A stretch of 64,000 nucleotides of DNA from Sandaracinus amylolyticus. Its GTDB lineage: Bacteria > Myxococcota_A > Polyangia > Polyangiales > Sandaracinaceae. The position numbers and the translations under genes are program-made. How positions within the stretch are numbered: position 1 is the stretch's first letter; every line of letters begins with the position of its first letter. The notes below the pieces were generated by a model. That model was given only the letters and a program-made list of their open reading frames with translations. It made no database searches and had not been told where the DNA came from. Positions 41,808-51,499 of this stretch are shown here, piece after piece. The stretch is taken from NCBI RefSeq assembly GCF_000737325.1, contig NZ_CP011125.1:2604001-2668000 (forward strand), written 5' to 3'.

Positions 41808-42551
41808 ATGGCGACGAAGAAGAAGAGCGAGCGCATGGCGCGCGTGGAGGTCGCGCTGAGCGCGGCGCAGAAGCGCGAGTACGAGGCGCTGGCGCGCGAG
41901 ATCGAGGACGCGTCGCGCGACGAGATGCGCGGCTGGGATCGCAAGTGGGAGGCGGTCGGACGCATCCTCGCGAAGCAGCTCTGGGTCGCGGCGGGCGTGG
42001 GCTCGCCCGATCAGTGGATCGCGAAGGTGCTGAAGGAGTCGCGGCGCACCGTGTACCGCAACGTGAAGGTCGCGAGGTACGCGTCGCCCGACGACGAGAA
42101 GCGCTGGGGCTCGGCGCTGATCGACGCGGTGGTCGCGTACCTCGAGGCGAAGCACGGCGAGATCGACGGGCGGCTCCCGGTGCGCCTCGAAGCGGTGCGC
42201 ATCCCGGTGGTGCGCGGCGGCGAGACGAAGCGGCTCGGGCTCGACGAGCTGACGCAGCGCGACGTGAACGCCGCGACGACCGCCCTGCGCCGGGGGAAGG
42301 ACTCCGACCGCGCGCGCCCGAGCCCGATCGAGCAGGCGCTGGTGGAGGCGCTGAAGGGCGACGCATCGTTGCGCGCGATCCGGGTTCGGGTCGGTGATGG
42401 AGTCGTGTCGCTCGCGAACATCCCGCTCGCGCACTTCGACCTCGCGCTCCGGATCCTCCGCGAGGCCGACTGGGAGGGCGCACGGCCGATCGCGAAGAAG
42501 CGCACGTCGAAGGCGAGCAAGAAGAGCGCGCCCCGGCGACGCGCTGGCTGA
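41808..42551 (+). CDS. Hypothetical putative DNA-binding protein
   Basis: 247 residues. A helical domain after residue 20 (AAQKREYEALAREIED, WDRKWEAVGRILAKQLW) is followed by PDQWIAKVLKESRRTVYRNVKVARYA, which reads like a helix-turn-helix and is reminiscent of ParB/KorB-type DNA-binding helices. The C-terminal 70 residues hold a small alpha/beta portion and end in a basic Lys/Ser/Arg tail. GGAGGGGGCAGCG precedes the ATG. The three phased palindromes lie 10 bp after its stop, so binding there is a reasonable but untested idea. Confidence 0.65.
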   Translation: MATKKKSERMARVEVALSAAQKREYEALAREIEDASRDEMRGWDRKWEAVGRILAKQLWVAAGVGSPDQWIAKVLKESRRTVYRNVKVARYASPDDEKRWGSALIDAVVAYLEAKHGEIDGRLPVRLEAVRIPVVRGGETKRLGLDELTQRDVNAATTALRRGKDSDRARPSPIEQALVEALKGDASLRAIRVRVGDGVVSLANIPLAHFDLALRILREADWEGARPIAKKRTSKASKKSAPRRRAG

Positions 42552-42561
42552 CGGGCGGCCG

Positions 42562-42619
42562 GTGCCAGCGCTGGCACTGGGAGTGCCAGCGCTGGCACTG
42601 CGAGTGCCAGCGCTGGCAC
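42562..42619. repeat. Three 16-bp perfect palindromes at 21-bp pitch
   Basis: GTGCCAGCGCTGGCAC occurs at 42562-42577, 42583-42598 and 42604-42619, each identical to its own reverse complement, separated by 5-bp spacers TGGGA and TGCGA. The constant 21-bp step equals two helical turns, putting all sites on one face of DNA. The array lies between the stop of the putative DNA-binding protein and the start of the next gene (42695). It suits an operator array or similar; a terminator role is possible but there is no T tract. Confidence 0.9.
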
Positions 42620-42694
42620 CGGCGGGGACCGTTCCTCGTGCCGTCGGCACACGACGCATCGCGAGCGCCGCACGCGCGTACTACGGTCGGCCGC

Positions 42695-43174
42695 ATGCGT
42701 CTCGCCGCTGGGATCGTGCTCGTGTGGATCGTGTCGGTCTCGTCGATCGCGGCGGCGCAGGGCGCCGCGACGCCGGCGGAGACGGCGTTCGTGTTCGACT
42801 GGCCCGCCGGCACCGACGCGACGGTCGTCGCCACGCGCGTCATCCAGAATCCGTTTCGCGGCTCGACCATCTCCTCCGAAGCGCGCTTCTCCCTGGCCGT
42901 CACGCGCGCCGCGGGAACGACGACGCTCACGTCGCGCGAGCTCGCGCTCGCGCCGATCCGCGAGCGCATGGCCGAGGCAGCGGGGCTCGGCAGCCTGGAG
43001 ATGAGCATGGCCGCGACGCTCGTGACCGAGCCGCGCACGCTCCTGCCGCATCGCTGCGAAGTACGAACGCGACGCCGCTACGCGATCACCGTCGGCGGAG
43101 CGACGCGCCAGATGGAAGAGCTCGAGATCCGTACGTGGCGCTTCACGTACCGGCCCGGCAGCGCCGCGTGCTGA
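42695..43174 (+). CDS. Secreted hypothetical protein
   Basis: 159 residues. Signal peptide (LAAGIVLVWIVSVSSIAAAQG) then a small beta-rich domain (AFVFDWPAGTDATVVATRVI, ARFSLAVTRAAG, RYAITVGGATRQMEELEIRTWRF) with two Cys (HRCEV and the last residue) that could form a disulfide. No recognised family. ATG 42695, 75 bp downstream of the palindrome array, so the array could govern this gene. Confidence 0.65.
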   Translation: MRLAAGIVLVWIVSVSSIAAAQGAATPAETAFVFDWPAGTDATVVATRVIQNPFRGSTISSEARFSLAVTRAAGTTTLTSRELALAPIRERMAEAAGLGSLEMSMAATLVTEPRTLLPHRCEVRTRRRYAITVGGATRQMEELEIRTWRFTYRPGSAAC

Positions 43175-43183
43175 GCACGTCGC

Positions 43184-44323
43184 TCACTCGAGAAGCGTCA
43201 CGACCGGTCCGAGCGCGCTCGCGATCGCGCGACGTCGCTCGTCGCGCAGCGGCTCGTCGTCCACGTCGCGCAGGCGCGCGATGCGGATCTCTTCCTGACG
43301 CGTCTGCCGCGCGACGCGCGCGAAGTAGTTGTTGAACGTGTAGAGCGGCACGCCTTCGACCTGCGGGATGCGCACCCGTCCGTCCTGCACCTCGATGCGC
43401 GTCCGCAGCCACACGCCGTCGCGCGTGCCCGGGAGCATCGTCGCGGGGTGCGCGCCCTCGACGTGCGGGCGCGTGACGCGGTAGCGCATGCCCTGGTTCG
43501 ACAGCAGGTTGCCCAGCGAGTACGCGCAGAGCGCGTCGCCGCGCGGGGAAGGAAGTCGCTCGACGTCGTGCAGCACGTGCGGACCGTGCGCGAGGATCAG
43601 ATCCGCGCCGTGCTCGACGAGGAAGCGCGCGCGACGTCGCTGCCCGCTGCTCGGGTGATCGAAGAAGTCGTGGCTCCAGTGCACCGAGACGACGAGCAGG
43701 TCGGCGTCCCGCCGCGCGCGCTCGAGCGCCGCGGCGACGACCTCGTCGTCCTCCCAGCGCGCGATCACGCTGACCGGCGCCTCGGAGCCCGGGCCCGAGT
43801 TGATGTGATCGGTCAGCGCGACGAACGCGACGCGCAGCCCGCCGCGCTCGATCACGTGCGCCGCGAGCGCGTCGTCCATCGTGGGGCCCGCGCCGATCGC
43901 GCCCATCCCCGCGCCGCGCACCGCCGCGATGGTGCGCGCGAGGCCGGTCGCGCGCTGATCGTACGCGTGGTTGTTCGCGACGCTGAGCACGTCGATCCCG
44001 GCGCGTGCGAGCGCGGGCGCGGCCTCGGGCGGCGCGCCGAGGATCGGCGGGCTGCCGGTCTCGGGCGGGCGCTCCATCGAGAGCGGCGTCTCGAGGTTCG
44101 CGAACGCGATCTCGTCGGGCGTGACGATCGAGCCGAGCGCGCCGAGCACCGAGTCCCAGCCGTGCTCGGCATATCCCGCCGACGCGATCACGCGCAGGTG
44201 CAGGAGGAGATCGCCGCTGCCTCCGATCGTCACCGCGCGCGCGGCCGAGCGCGACTGCGCGCTCGCCCAGCACGCGAGCGACGACGCGATCAAGAACGCG
44301 ATCCACGAGCCTCGACGCAGCAT
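43184..44323 (-). CDS. CapA/PgsA-like poly-gamma-glutamate synthesis family protein
   Basis: 379 residues. Signal peptide (WIAFLIASSLACWASA). The PGA_cap metallophosphoesterase-like fold is evident: GSGDLLLHLRV, FANLETPLS, VLSVANNHAYD, VVSVHWSHDF, ILAHGPHVLHDVER, CAYSLGNLLSNQG. Proteins of this family are used in polyglutamate capsule production or have unidentified hydrolase roles. No PgsB/C/E genes are seen here, so capsule synthesis is not supported. It lies 22 bp downstream of a lipoprotein gene on the same strand. Confidence 0.85.
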   Translation of the reverse strand: MLRRGSWIAFLIASSLACWASAQSRSAARAVTIGGSGDLLLHLRVIASAGYAEHGWDSVLGALGSIVTPDEIAFANLETPLSMERPPETGSPPILGAPPEAAPALARAGIDVLSVANNHAYDQRATGLARTIAAVRGAGMGAIGAGPTMDDALAAHVIERGGLRVAFVALTDHINSGPGSEAPVSVIARWEDDEVVAAALERARRDADLLVVSVHWSHDFFDHPSSGQRRRARFLVEHGADLILAHGPHVLHDVERLPSPRGDALCAYSLGNLLSNQGMRYRVTRPHVEGAHPATMLPGTRDGVWLRTRIEVQDGRVRIPQVEGVPLYTFNNYFARVARQTRQEEIRIARLRDVDDEPLRDERRRAIASALGPVVTLLE

Positions 44324-44345
44324 CCCCCGACCCCCGACCTCGTCG

Positions 44346-45629
44346 TCACTCCATCGGCAGCGCCGCCTCGGTCGGCCCTTCGCCGATCGGCGCCGCGACC
44401 GAGAGCACCCGCACCTCGCCGCCCTCGCTCCACTGCGCGAGCGCGACGTCGATCTCGACCTGCGCGTCCATCCCGCGGCGCGGCAGCGGGCCCTCGTTCG
44501 ACGCGTAGCCGCGCGCGCGCATGGTCGCGGTGCCGCTCGTCGCGTCGTACGCGAGGTCCTCGAGGCGCACCGAGATCTCACGCAGCAGATCGCCGTCGCG
44601 CTCCGCGTCGGGCCACATCGCGAGCTCGAAGCGCGTGATCCCCGCGACCCCGTGCGCGAGCCCGTCGGCGCCGTCGAGCGCGAGCGCCGTCTCGTCCGCG
44701 GTGGGCCCGCAGGGCGCGCCGCCCTCGAGCGGCAAGCTGCGCTCCGACGCGTAGCGGTACGCGACGCTACCGCGCGTGGGCGCGACGTCCGACGCGATCA
44801 CGACGAAGCGCACCACCGCGCGCCGCCGCGCCACGCGCGACGCGAGATCGTGTCCTTCGTAGAGCACGGCGCGCTGCAGCTCGCCCGGCTCGAAGCGCGC
44901 GCGCACCCGCACCGCGAGCGTGTCGTCGTCGTCGCGCGTCGCGCTCACGATCTCGATCCCGAGCGCGCGCATCGCGAAGCCGCGATCGGCCGGCCACGCG
45001 GGCGGGTAGTCGCTGCCCTGCGGCAGATCGGTCGTGAGATCGAATCCGTCGATCGCGACCACGAGCTCGCTCGCGCCCGCGAGCCCGCTCGCCGCGAGAT
45101 CGACGAGCCCGATCGCCTCGCCGGACGCCTCGCCCGACGCGAGCTCGACGGTCGCGCGGCCGCGCGCGGTGCGCGCCGTGGGCGCGCCTCCATCGGGCGC
45201 CGGCACGTCGCTCGCGGCGATCACCTGGTAGTCGAAGAGCGCGACGCCGACGTCGGGCATCACCGCGAGCGTGCCCGCGCTCGCCTCGCTCACGAGGGTC
45301 GCGCCGCGGATCGTCGCGCCGCTCGGGCAGCCCGCGGGCACGTTGTCGGTGAGGTCGAGCGAGATCGCCGCCTCCGCGAAGAACTGCGCCTGGCGCTGCC
45401 AGCGCAGCCCGAGCCCGCTCGGCACGATCCCGTCGGCGCAGAGATCGATCGAGCGCAGCGGGACCTGCGCGTCGAGCGGTCCTTCGCGCGGGCACAGCGC
45501 AGGGCCCGCATCGCGCGGCGGAGGCGGAGGCGAGGACGCGTCGATGCCGGCGTCGGCGTCGTCGCCCGGAGACTCGCCGCAGGCAGCGAGCAACAAGAGG
45601 ATCGAGAAGATCGAACGGCGAAGAAGCAC
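44346..45629 (-). CDS. Lipoprotein of unknown function
   Basis: 427 residues. Lipobox at ILLLLAACGES, then an Asp/Ala/Pro linker (DDADAGIDASSPPPPP). The body is beta-rich with several acidic Asp/Glu loops and few Cys; it has no recognised domain. GTG 45629 starts right before the signal. It is the first gene of a probable two-gene operon with the CapA-like protein. Confidence 0.7.
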   Translation of the reverse strand: MLLRRSIFSILLLLAACGESPGDDADAGIDASSPPPPPRDAGPALCPREGPLDAQVPLRSIDLCADGIVPSGLGLRWQRQAQFFAEAAISLDLTDNVPAGCPSGATIRGATLVSEASAGTLAVMPDVGVALFDYQVIAASDVPAPDGGAPTARTARGRATVELASGEASGEAIGLVDLAASGLAGASELVVAIDGFDLTTDLPQGSDYPPAWPADRGFAMRALGIEIVSATRDDDDTLAVRVRARFEPGELQRAVLYEGHDLASRVARRRAVVRFVVIASDVAPTRGSVAYRYASERSLPLEGGAPCGPTADETALALDGADGLAHGVAGITRFELAMWPDAERDGDLLREISVRLEDLAYDATSGTATMRARGYASNEGPLPRRGMDAQVEIDVALAQWSEGGEVRVLSVAAPIGEGPTEAALPME

Positions 45630-45686
45630 GCGCGCAGTGTAGAGGGCCGACCGAGGACGATCACGAGCTCGTGCGGTGGCGCGATC

Positions 45687-47282
<1,596 letters not shown>

Positions 47283-47399
47283 CGGGAGCCCCGGGAGCAT
47301 ACCGGATCCGTCGAGAGGGAGCGGGCCGGGCGCGGTGTTTCGCTCACGCCGGGGGAAACGGCCGAGCACGTGCGCGAGCACGTCGGCCGTCTGCGGGGG

Positions 47400-48806
47400 T
47401 CACAGGATCTGCAGCGGCGGTGCGCAGCGCATCTCCCAGTGATCGCCGTCGACGAACGGGCGGCAGATCTCGGAGCCGCAGTCCGCGTTGCTGCAGCACG
47501 TCGCGCGGCAGATCCCGTCGATGCACCCGCGCTCGAGGCAGTCCACGTTGGTCGTGCACGCCTCGCCCGCCGCGCGACCGCTCGACTCGAAGCACGCCTG
47601 AGTGAAGTCGGTGGTGTCGGTGAAGCGCGCGGTGAGGCAGCCCATCTGGACGGTCTCGCCGGAGAGCGCGGAGTCGTCGGACTGGTTCCAGCCGTCCTCG
47701 AAGCGCCGGCAGTCCGAGAGCGTGCGACACGCGCCGCTGCAGGGCCCCGACTCGACGGTGCGGAACTCCGCCCAGCTCCAGAACTCGTGGCCGAACAGGC
47801 AGATCCCCGACTCGCACTGCGAGTTGGCGCGGCACGCGCCGGCGTCGCGTCGTGCCGTGTTCCCGGCGCACACGAATCCGAAGCGGAGGCGATCGTACGC
47901 GTCGTACTCGAAGGGCAGGCACTGCGAGGGCTCGCACGCGATCGCGTCCGAGCAGGTTCGCTCCTCCGCGGTCGGCGCGCCGAGGCTCCCTTGCGAGAGC
48001 AGCTCGCGATCGACGCAGCCGCGCGCGCCGGTGCCCGGCGCCCAGCACGCCTGTCCCACCGGACAGTCGCGATCGTCGCAGCACGCGCGCGTGCAGATGC
48101 GGCGGGTGTTCGCGCCGAGCCCGACCTCGAGCGAGAGCGCCTCGCGCGCGGGCATGCACACGCGATCGGCGCACTGCGCGTCGGTCTCGCAAGCGGCTCC
48201 GGGCGGCAGCGGCTCGACGCACGCGCGGGTGACGGGATCGCAGACCTGGCCGGGCGTGCACCCGGTGCGCTGGCAGTCGCCGGGGACGCAGTCGCCGTCG
48301 GCGCACTGGAATCCGTCGGGGCAGCGGAATTCGGGGTACGTGCACAGCGGGTCCACGCACGCGCCCTGGCTGCGGCTGCAGCGCTGCGGCGCGGTGCAGT
48401 TCGCGGCCTCGATCAGATCGACGTCGGTGCCGTCGCACTGGTTGTCGCGGCCGTCGCAGACCTCGTCGGGCGCGGCGATCCCGCGCGACGGATCGGCCGG
48501 GTGGACCGCGGCGTCCTCGTCGTCGCAGTCGGCGAGCGCGGCGTTGCCGCCGCCACACCACGTGAACCCGTCGGCGTCGCGATCGCTCTCCGGGCCCTCG
48601 TCCACACGCCCGTCGAGGTCGTCGTCGGTGCCGTTGCAGACCTCGCGCGATCGACAGAAGCCCTCGACGCACGCCCGGCCGAGCTCGAGGCAGGGATCGC
48701 TCCCGTCGCCGCGCAGCGTGCAGGGCACGTCGTCGGGCGCGCCGGGGCTCAGCGCCGAGCACCCTACCGCGATCGTCGCGATCATGATCGCCGCCGCGCC
48801 GCGCAT
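47400..48806 (-). CDS. Cys-rich MopE-like lipoprotein
   Basis: 468 residues. A short signal with lipobox (IMIATIAVGCSAL) precedes modules of many Cys. The MopE-type repeat appears as VCNGTDDDLDGRVDEG, DCDDEDAAVHPADPS and VCDGRDNQCDG. The rest comprises small disulfide-like repeats (CQRTGCTPGQVCDPVTRAC, CDDRDCPVGQACW, CRANSQCESGICLFG). Probably an extracellular matrix-like or surface protein. The ATG overlaps the stop of the upstream TPR gene by one base (TGATG), so they are coupled. Confidence 0.8.
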   Translation of the reverse strand: MRGAAAIMIATIAVGCSALSPGAPDDVPCTLRGDGSDPCLELGRACVEGFCRSREVCNGTDDDLDGRVDEGPESDRDADGFTWCGGGNAALADCDDEDAAVHPADPSRGIAAPDEVCDGRDNQCDGTDVDLIEAANCTAPQRCSRSQGACVDPLCTYPEFRCPDGFQCADGDCVPGDCQRTGCTPGQVCDPVTRACVEPLPPGAACETDAQCADRVCMPAREALSLEVGLGANTRRICTRACCDDRDCPVGQACWAPGTGARGCVDRELLSQGSLGAPTAEERTCSDAIACEPSQCLPFEYDAYDRLRFGFVCAGNTARRDAGACRANSQCESGICLFGHEFWSWAEFRTVESGPCSGACRTLSDCRRFEDGWNQSDDSALSGETVQMGCLTARFTDTTDFTQACFESSGRAAGEACTTNVDCLERGCIDGICRATCCSNADCGSEICRPFVDGDHWEMRCAPPLQIL

Positions 48807-49642
48807 CAGAACGCACCTCGGACGGCGAGGCCGCCGCCGCCGCGCGGATCGGCGGAGACGTCGACGCGCAGCGCCGCGGAGCTCGGATAGAGCTCGACGG
48901 TGCGCTCGCGCAGGAGCCACAGCAGACCGGCGGTGAGCAACGCGGCGCCGCCGACCGCGCCGACGATGTCGGTGGTGAGCGCGAGCGTGTCGACGGTCTC
49001 GAACCGCGCGTCGCGATCCACGAGCTCGCCGTCGGCGCCGATGCGGAACTGCGTGGCGTCGTCGCGCATGAGCACCGTCGTCACCGCGAGCGCGGCCGCG
49101 CCGAGCGTGATCACGGCGCCCGCGGTCAGCGTCGCCCAGAAGAGCTCGTCGTCGACGCCGCGCTGCGAGACGTAGATCGGGCGCTCGTAGATCTCCTCGT
49201 CGGGGCGCACGTAGGTGCGCGCGCCGCGGAGGCGCTGGACCGCGGCCTCGGTGCGCTCGCGCTCGGCCGAGTCGTCGGGCGGGATCACCCGCAGGTAGCG
49301 CTCGTACGTGGAGATGGCGCGATCGTGCTCGCCCCAGAGCTCGTACACGCGGCCGAGGTTGTAGAGGAGCGTCGGCGAGCCGGGATCGAGGGCGAGCGCG
49401 CGCTCGAGATCGGTCGCGGCTGCCTCGTAGCGACCGTGCTGGTAGTGCTCGCGCGCGCGCTGGAAGAGCTCGACGGCCTCGCGCGGTGCGTCGTCGCGTG
49501 GAGGTGCGACCGAGGTGCCGAGGTCGGTGCCCGGGTCCTCCTGGGCGTGTGCGCGACGTGGCCCGACCGTCATCGGTGCGAGCACGAGCAGGGCCGAGAG
49601 CGCGGCCACGCGGGTTCGTCGGCACCCCCGGAGCGGGTCCAT
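48806..49642 (-). CDS. TPR-containing exported protein with C-terminal membrane segments
   Basis: 278 residues. Signal peptide (ALSALLVLAPMTVGPRRAHA), then a tetratricopeptide repeat region (AVELFQRAREHYQHGRYEAAATDLERALALDPGS, TLLYNLGRVYELWGEHDRAISTYERYL), then two hydrophobic stretches (LTAGAVITLGAAALAVTTVLM and IVGAVGGAALLTAGLLWLL) consistent with membrane helices. TPR proteins act as scaffolds. It is translationally coupled to the MopE-like lipoprotein gene. ATG 49642. Confidence 0.8.
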   Translation of the reverse strand: MDPLRGCRRTRVAALSALLVLAPMTVGPRRAHAQEDPGTDLGTSVAPPRDDAPREAVELFQRAREHYQHGRYEAAATDLERALALDPGSPTLLYNLGRVYELWGEHDRAISTYERYLRVIPPDDSAERERTEAAVQRLRGARTYVRPDEEIYERPIYVSQRGVDDELFWATLTAGAVITLGAAALAVTTVLMRDDATQFRIGADGELVDRDARFETVDTLALTTDIVGAVGGAALLTAGLLWLLRERTVELYPSSAALRVDVSADPRGGGGLAVRGAF

Positions 49643-49737
49643 CCGCAGGCACGTTACCCGATCCCCGAGCGAGGGCGCCAGGTGCCGCGCGGGTCGCCTG
49701 GCGCGGAGGTCCGGCGCCGAGCCAAAGAAGGCGGGAG

Positions 49738-50649
49738 ATGGACGACTCGGCCGGCCTGGTGGCGGTGATCGCGATCGCGCTGGCCTACGGAGGCGCGGCG
49801 TCGGCGGCGATCTCGGTCGCCGCGCGACGGCACCGGCTGCGGGTCGATCGGGCGATCGTGCGGCGCGGCATCGCGGTGACCGCGGCGCTCGTGACCGCGC
49901 CCGGGCTGCTCTGTGCGCTCTTCGGGATGCTGATCGAAGCGCGCGGCGAGCTGGTGCAGGTGGCGGTCGGGCTGTGCGTGCCGGGCGTGCTGCTCGCGTC
50001 GCTCGGGATCGCGCGGACCGTCGCGGGCGCGACGAGGAACGCGCGCGATCGCGGGTGGGTGCTGCGAGGCGGCGACCCCGCGGCAGTGCTGCCGCGGATG
50101 CGGGCTCGCGCGCGCGCGAGCGTGGAGGCGACGACGCCGGGGGCGCGCGAGGATCATGCGCGCGACGTGATCGGCGACGTGAGCGCGCTCGTGGTGATGG
50201 GACACGTCGACGACGCGATCCCGCTGCTCGGCGCGGTCGGGCGCGAGCCGATCGCGGCGCTGGCGACCCACGTCGCCGCGCTGCGCGCGCTGATCCACCT
50301 CGAGCAGGACGCGCCCGACGCGGCGCAGCACGTGATCGAGCGTGCTCCGAGCGGACGCGAGCGCGACGCGGACGAGCTCGCGGCGTGCGTGCGCGCGCTG
50401 ATCGAGGGTGCGGCAGGGCGCTGGATCGACGCCGAGGCGAAGCTCCCGCCCGAGCCGCCCGCGCACGGGATCCCGGCGGTGCTCGATGCGCTCGTGCGCG
50501 CGCATGCGGCCGCGCTCCGCGAGCGGCCGGACGAGGCGCTGCGCTGGGTCATCCGGGTGCGCCCCGAAGCCGCGCGGCGACGGCTGCTCGAGCGGTGGTC
50601 CGGGCCGGCGCGCCACGTCGTCCTCGGCGTCGGTCCCTACGGGCGTTGA
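49738..50649 (+). CDS. Hypothetical membrane protein
   Basis: 303 residues. Two N-terminal membrane segments (LVAVIAIALAYGGAASAAISVA and ITAALVTAPGLLCALFGMLI-type region; a third near VGLCVPGVLLASLGIA) followed by a helical, repeat-like cytoplasmic domain of about 180 residues resembling TPR-type helices (RAHAAALRERPDEALRWVIRV). No family recognised. Start ATG 49738. It is divergent from the TPR protein gene, 95 bp apart. Confidence 0.7.
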   Translation: MDDSAGLVAVIAIALAYGGAASAAISVAARRHRLRVDRAIVRRGIAVTAALVTAPGLLCALFGMLIEARGELVQVAVGLCVPGVLLASLGIARTVAGATRNARDRGWVLRGGDPAAVLPRMRARARASVEATTPGAREDHARDVIGDVSALVVMGHVDDAIPLLGAVGREPIAALATHVAALRALIHLEQDAPDAAQHVIERAPSGRERDADELAACVRALIEGAAGRWIDAEAKLPPEPPAHGIPAVLDALVRAHAAALRERPDEALRWVIRVRPEAARRRLLERWSGPARHVVLGVGPYGR

Positions 50650-50715
50650 TCGCGAGGCGGGGACGCGCGCCCACGGGCTGCGCGCGAGCGGTCGCGTGAC
50701 GATGGCGCAGGGAGA

Positions 50716-51495
50716 GTGCTGCCCGACATCCTCCTGGTCGAGGTCGCCGCGATCGTCGCGCTGCTGATCGCGGCGGAGGCGAGCTTCGCGTGGGGACGCC
50801 GGCGCGCGGATCGCGTCGACGAGAAGGGGCGGAGCGCGCTCGGCACGATGCAGACCGCGACGCTCGCGCTGCTCGGTCTGCTGCTCGCGTTCGCGACGTC
50901 GATGGCCGAGGCGCGCTTCTCGGGCCGCCGCGCGCTCATCCTCGCGGAGTCCAACGCGATCGGGACCGCATACCTGCGGTCGAAGTGGCTCCCCGAGCCC
51001 CACGCGAGCGAGCTCGCCCGGCTCCTCCGCGAGTACGTCCGCGCGCGCATCGAGCTCTACGAAGCGGGCTCCGATCTCTCGCTCGACGAGCGCGCCAACG
51101 ATCGCGCCGCCTCGCTGCACCAGCAGATGTGGGATCACACGGTCGACGTGATGCGCGCCGATCCGCGCTCGGTCGCGACGGGGCGCTTCGTCGAGTCGCT
51201 CAACGAGGTGATCGATCTCGAGGCGGCGCGCTGGATCGCGGCGCGCGCGCACGTGCCGGTGTCGATCCCGATCATGGTCCTCGCCGTGGCGCTGGTCGCG
51301 ATCGCGGTGACCGGGTTCTTGTGCGGGGTCGAGAGGAAGCGGAGCGCCGTCGCGCTCACGGTCGTGCCGCTCCTGATCGGGATGACGTTCGCGATGATGC
51401 TCGACCTCGACTCGCCGCGCGTGGGGCTCGTGCGCGCGGGGCAGGGCCCGATGCTGCGCCTCGAGCGCATGCTCGCGGCCGACGCGGCGCGCTGA
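50716..51495 (+). CDS. DUF4239 bestrophin-like membrane protein
   Basis: 259 residues. About four membrane segments: IAALLIA-type at residues 8-22, ATLALLGLLLAFATSMAEARF near 48-68, and IPIMVLAVALVAIAVTGFL plus VVPLLIGMTFAMMLDLDSPR at the end. The central soluble part includes ESNAIGTAYLRSKWLPEPHA and the LDLDSPRVGLV motif, both recurrent in DUF4239 proteins, which resemble bestrophin channels. Ion conductance is a family-level inference. The GTG at 50716 sits only 1-2 bp after GGGAG, so the start is uncertain. Confidence 0.8.
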   Translation: MLPDILLVEVAAIVALLIAAEASFAWGRRRADRVDEKGRSALGTMQTATLALLGLLLAFATSMAEARFSGRRALILAESNAIGTAYLRSKWLPEPHASELARLLREYVRARIELYEAGSDLSLDERANDRAASLHQQMWDHTVDVMRADPRSVATGRFVESLNEVIDLEAARWIAARAHVPVSIPIMVLAVALVAIAVTGFLCGVERKRSAVALTVVPLLIGMTFAMMLDLDSPRVGLVRAGQGPMLRLERMLAADAAR

Positions 51496-51499
51496 GCGA

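Noticed and set aside
42562-42619. Reading the triple palindrome as a CRISPR array
   Set aside because: Units are 16-bp palindromes with 5-bp spacers; CRISPR spacers are about 30 bp and no cas gene is present.
42562-42619. Reading the triple palindrome only as an intrinsic terminator
   Set aside because: Three identical copies at constant 21-bp pitch and no T tract fit a protein-binding array better, though termination is not excluded.
43184-44323. Poly-gamma-glutamate capsule operon
   Set aside because: Only a CapA-like protein is present; no PgsB, PgsC or PgsE companions are seen.
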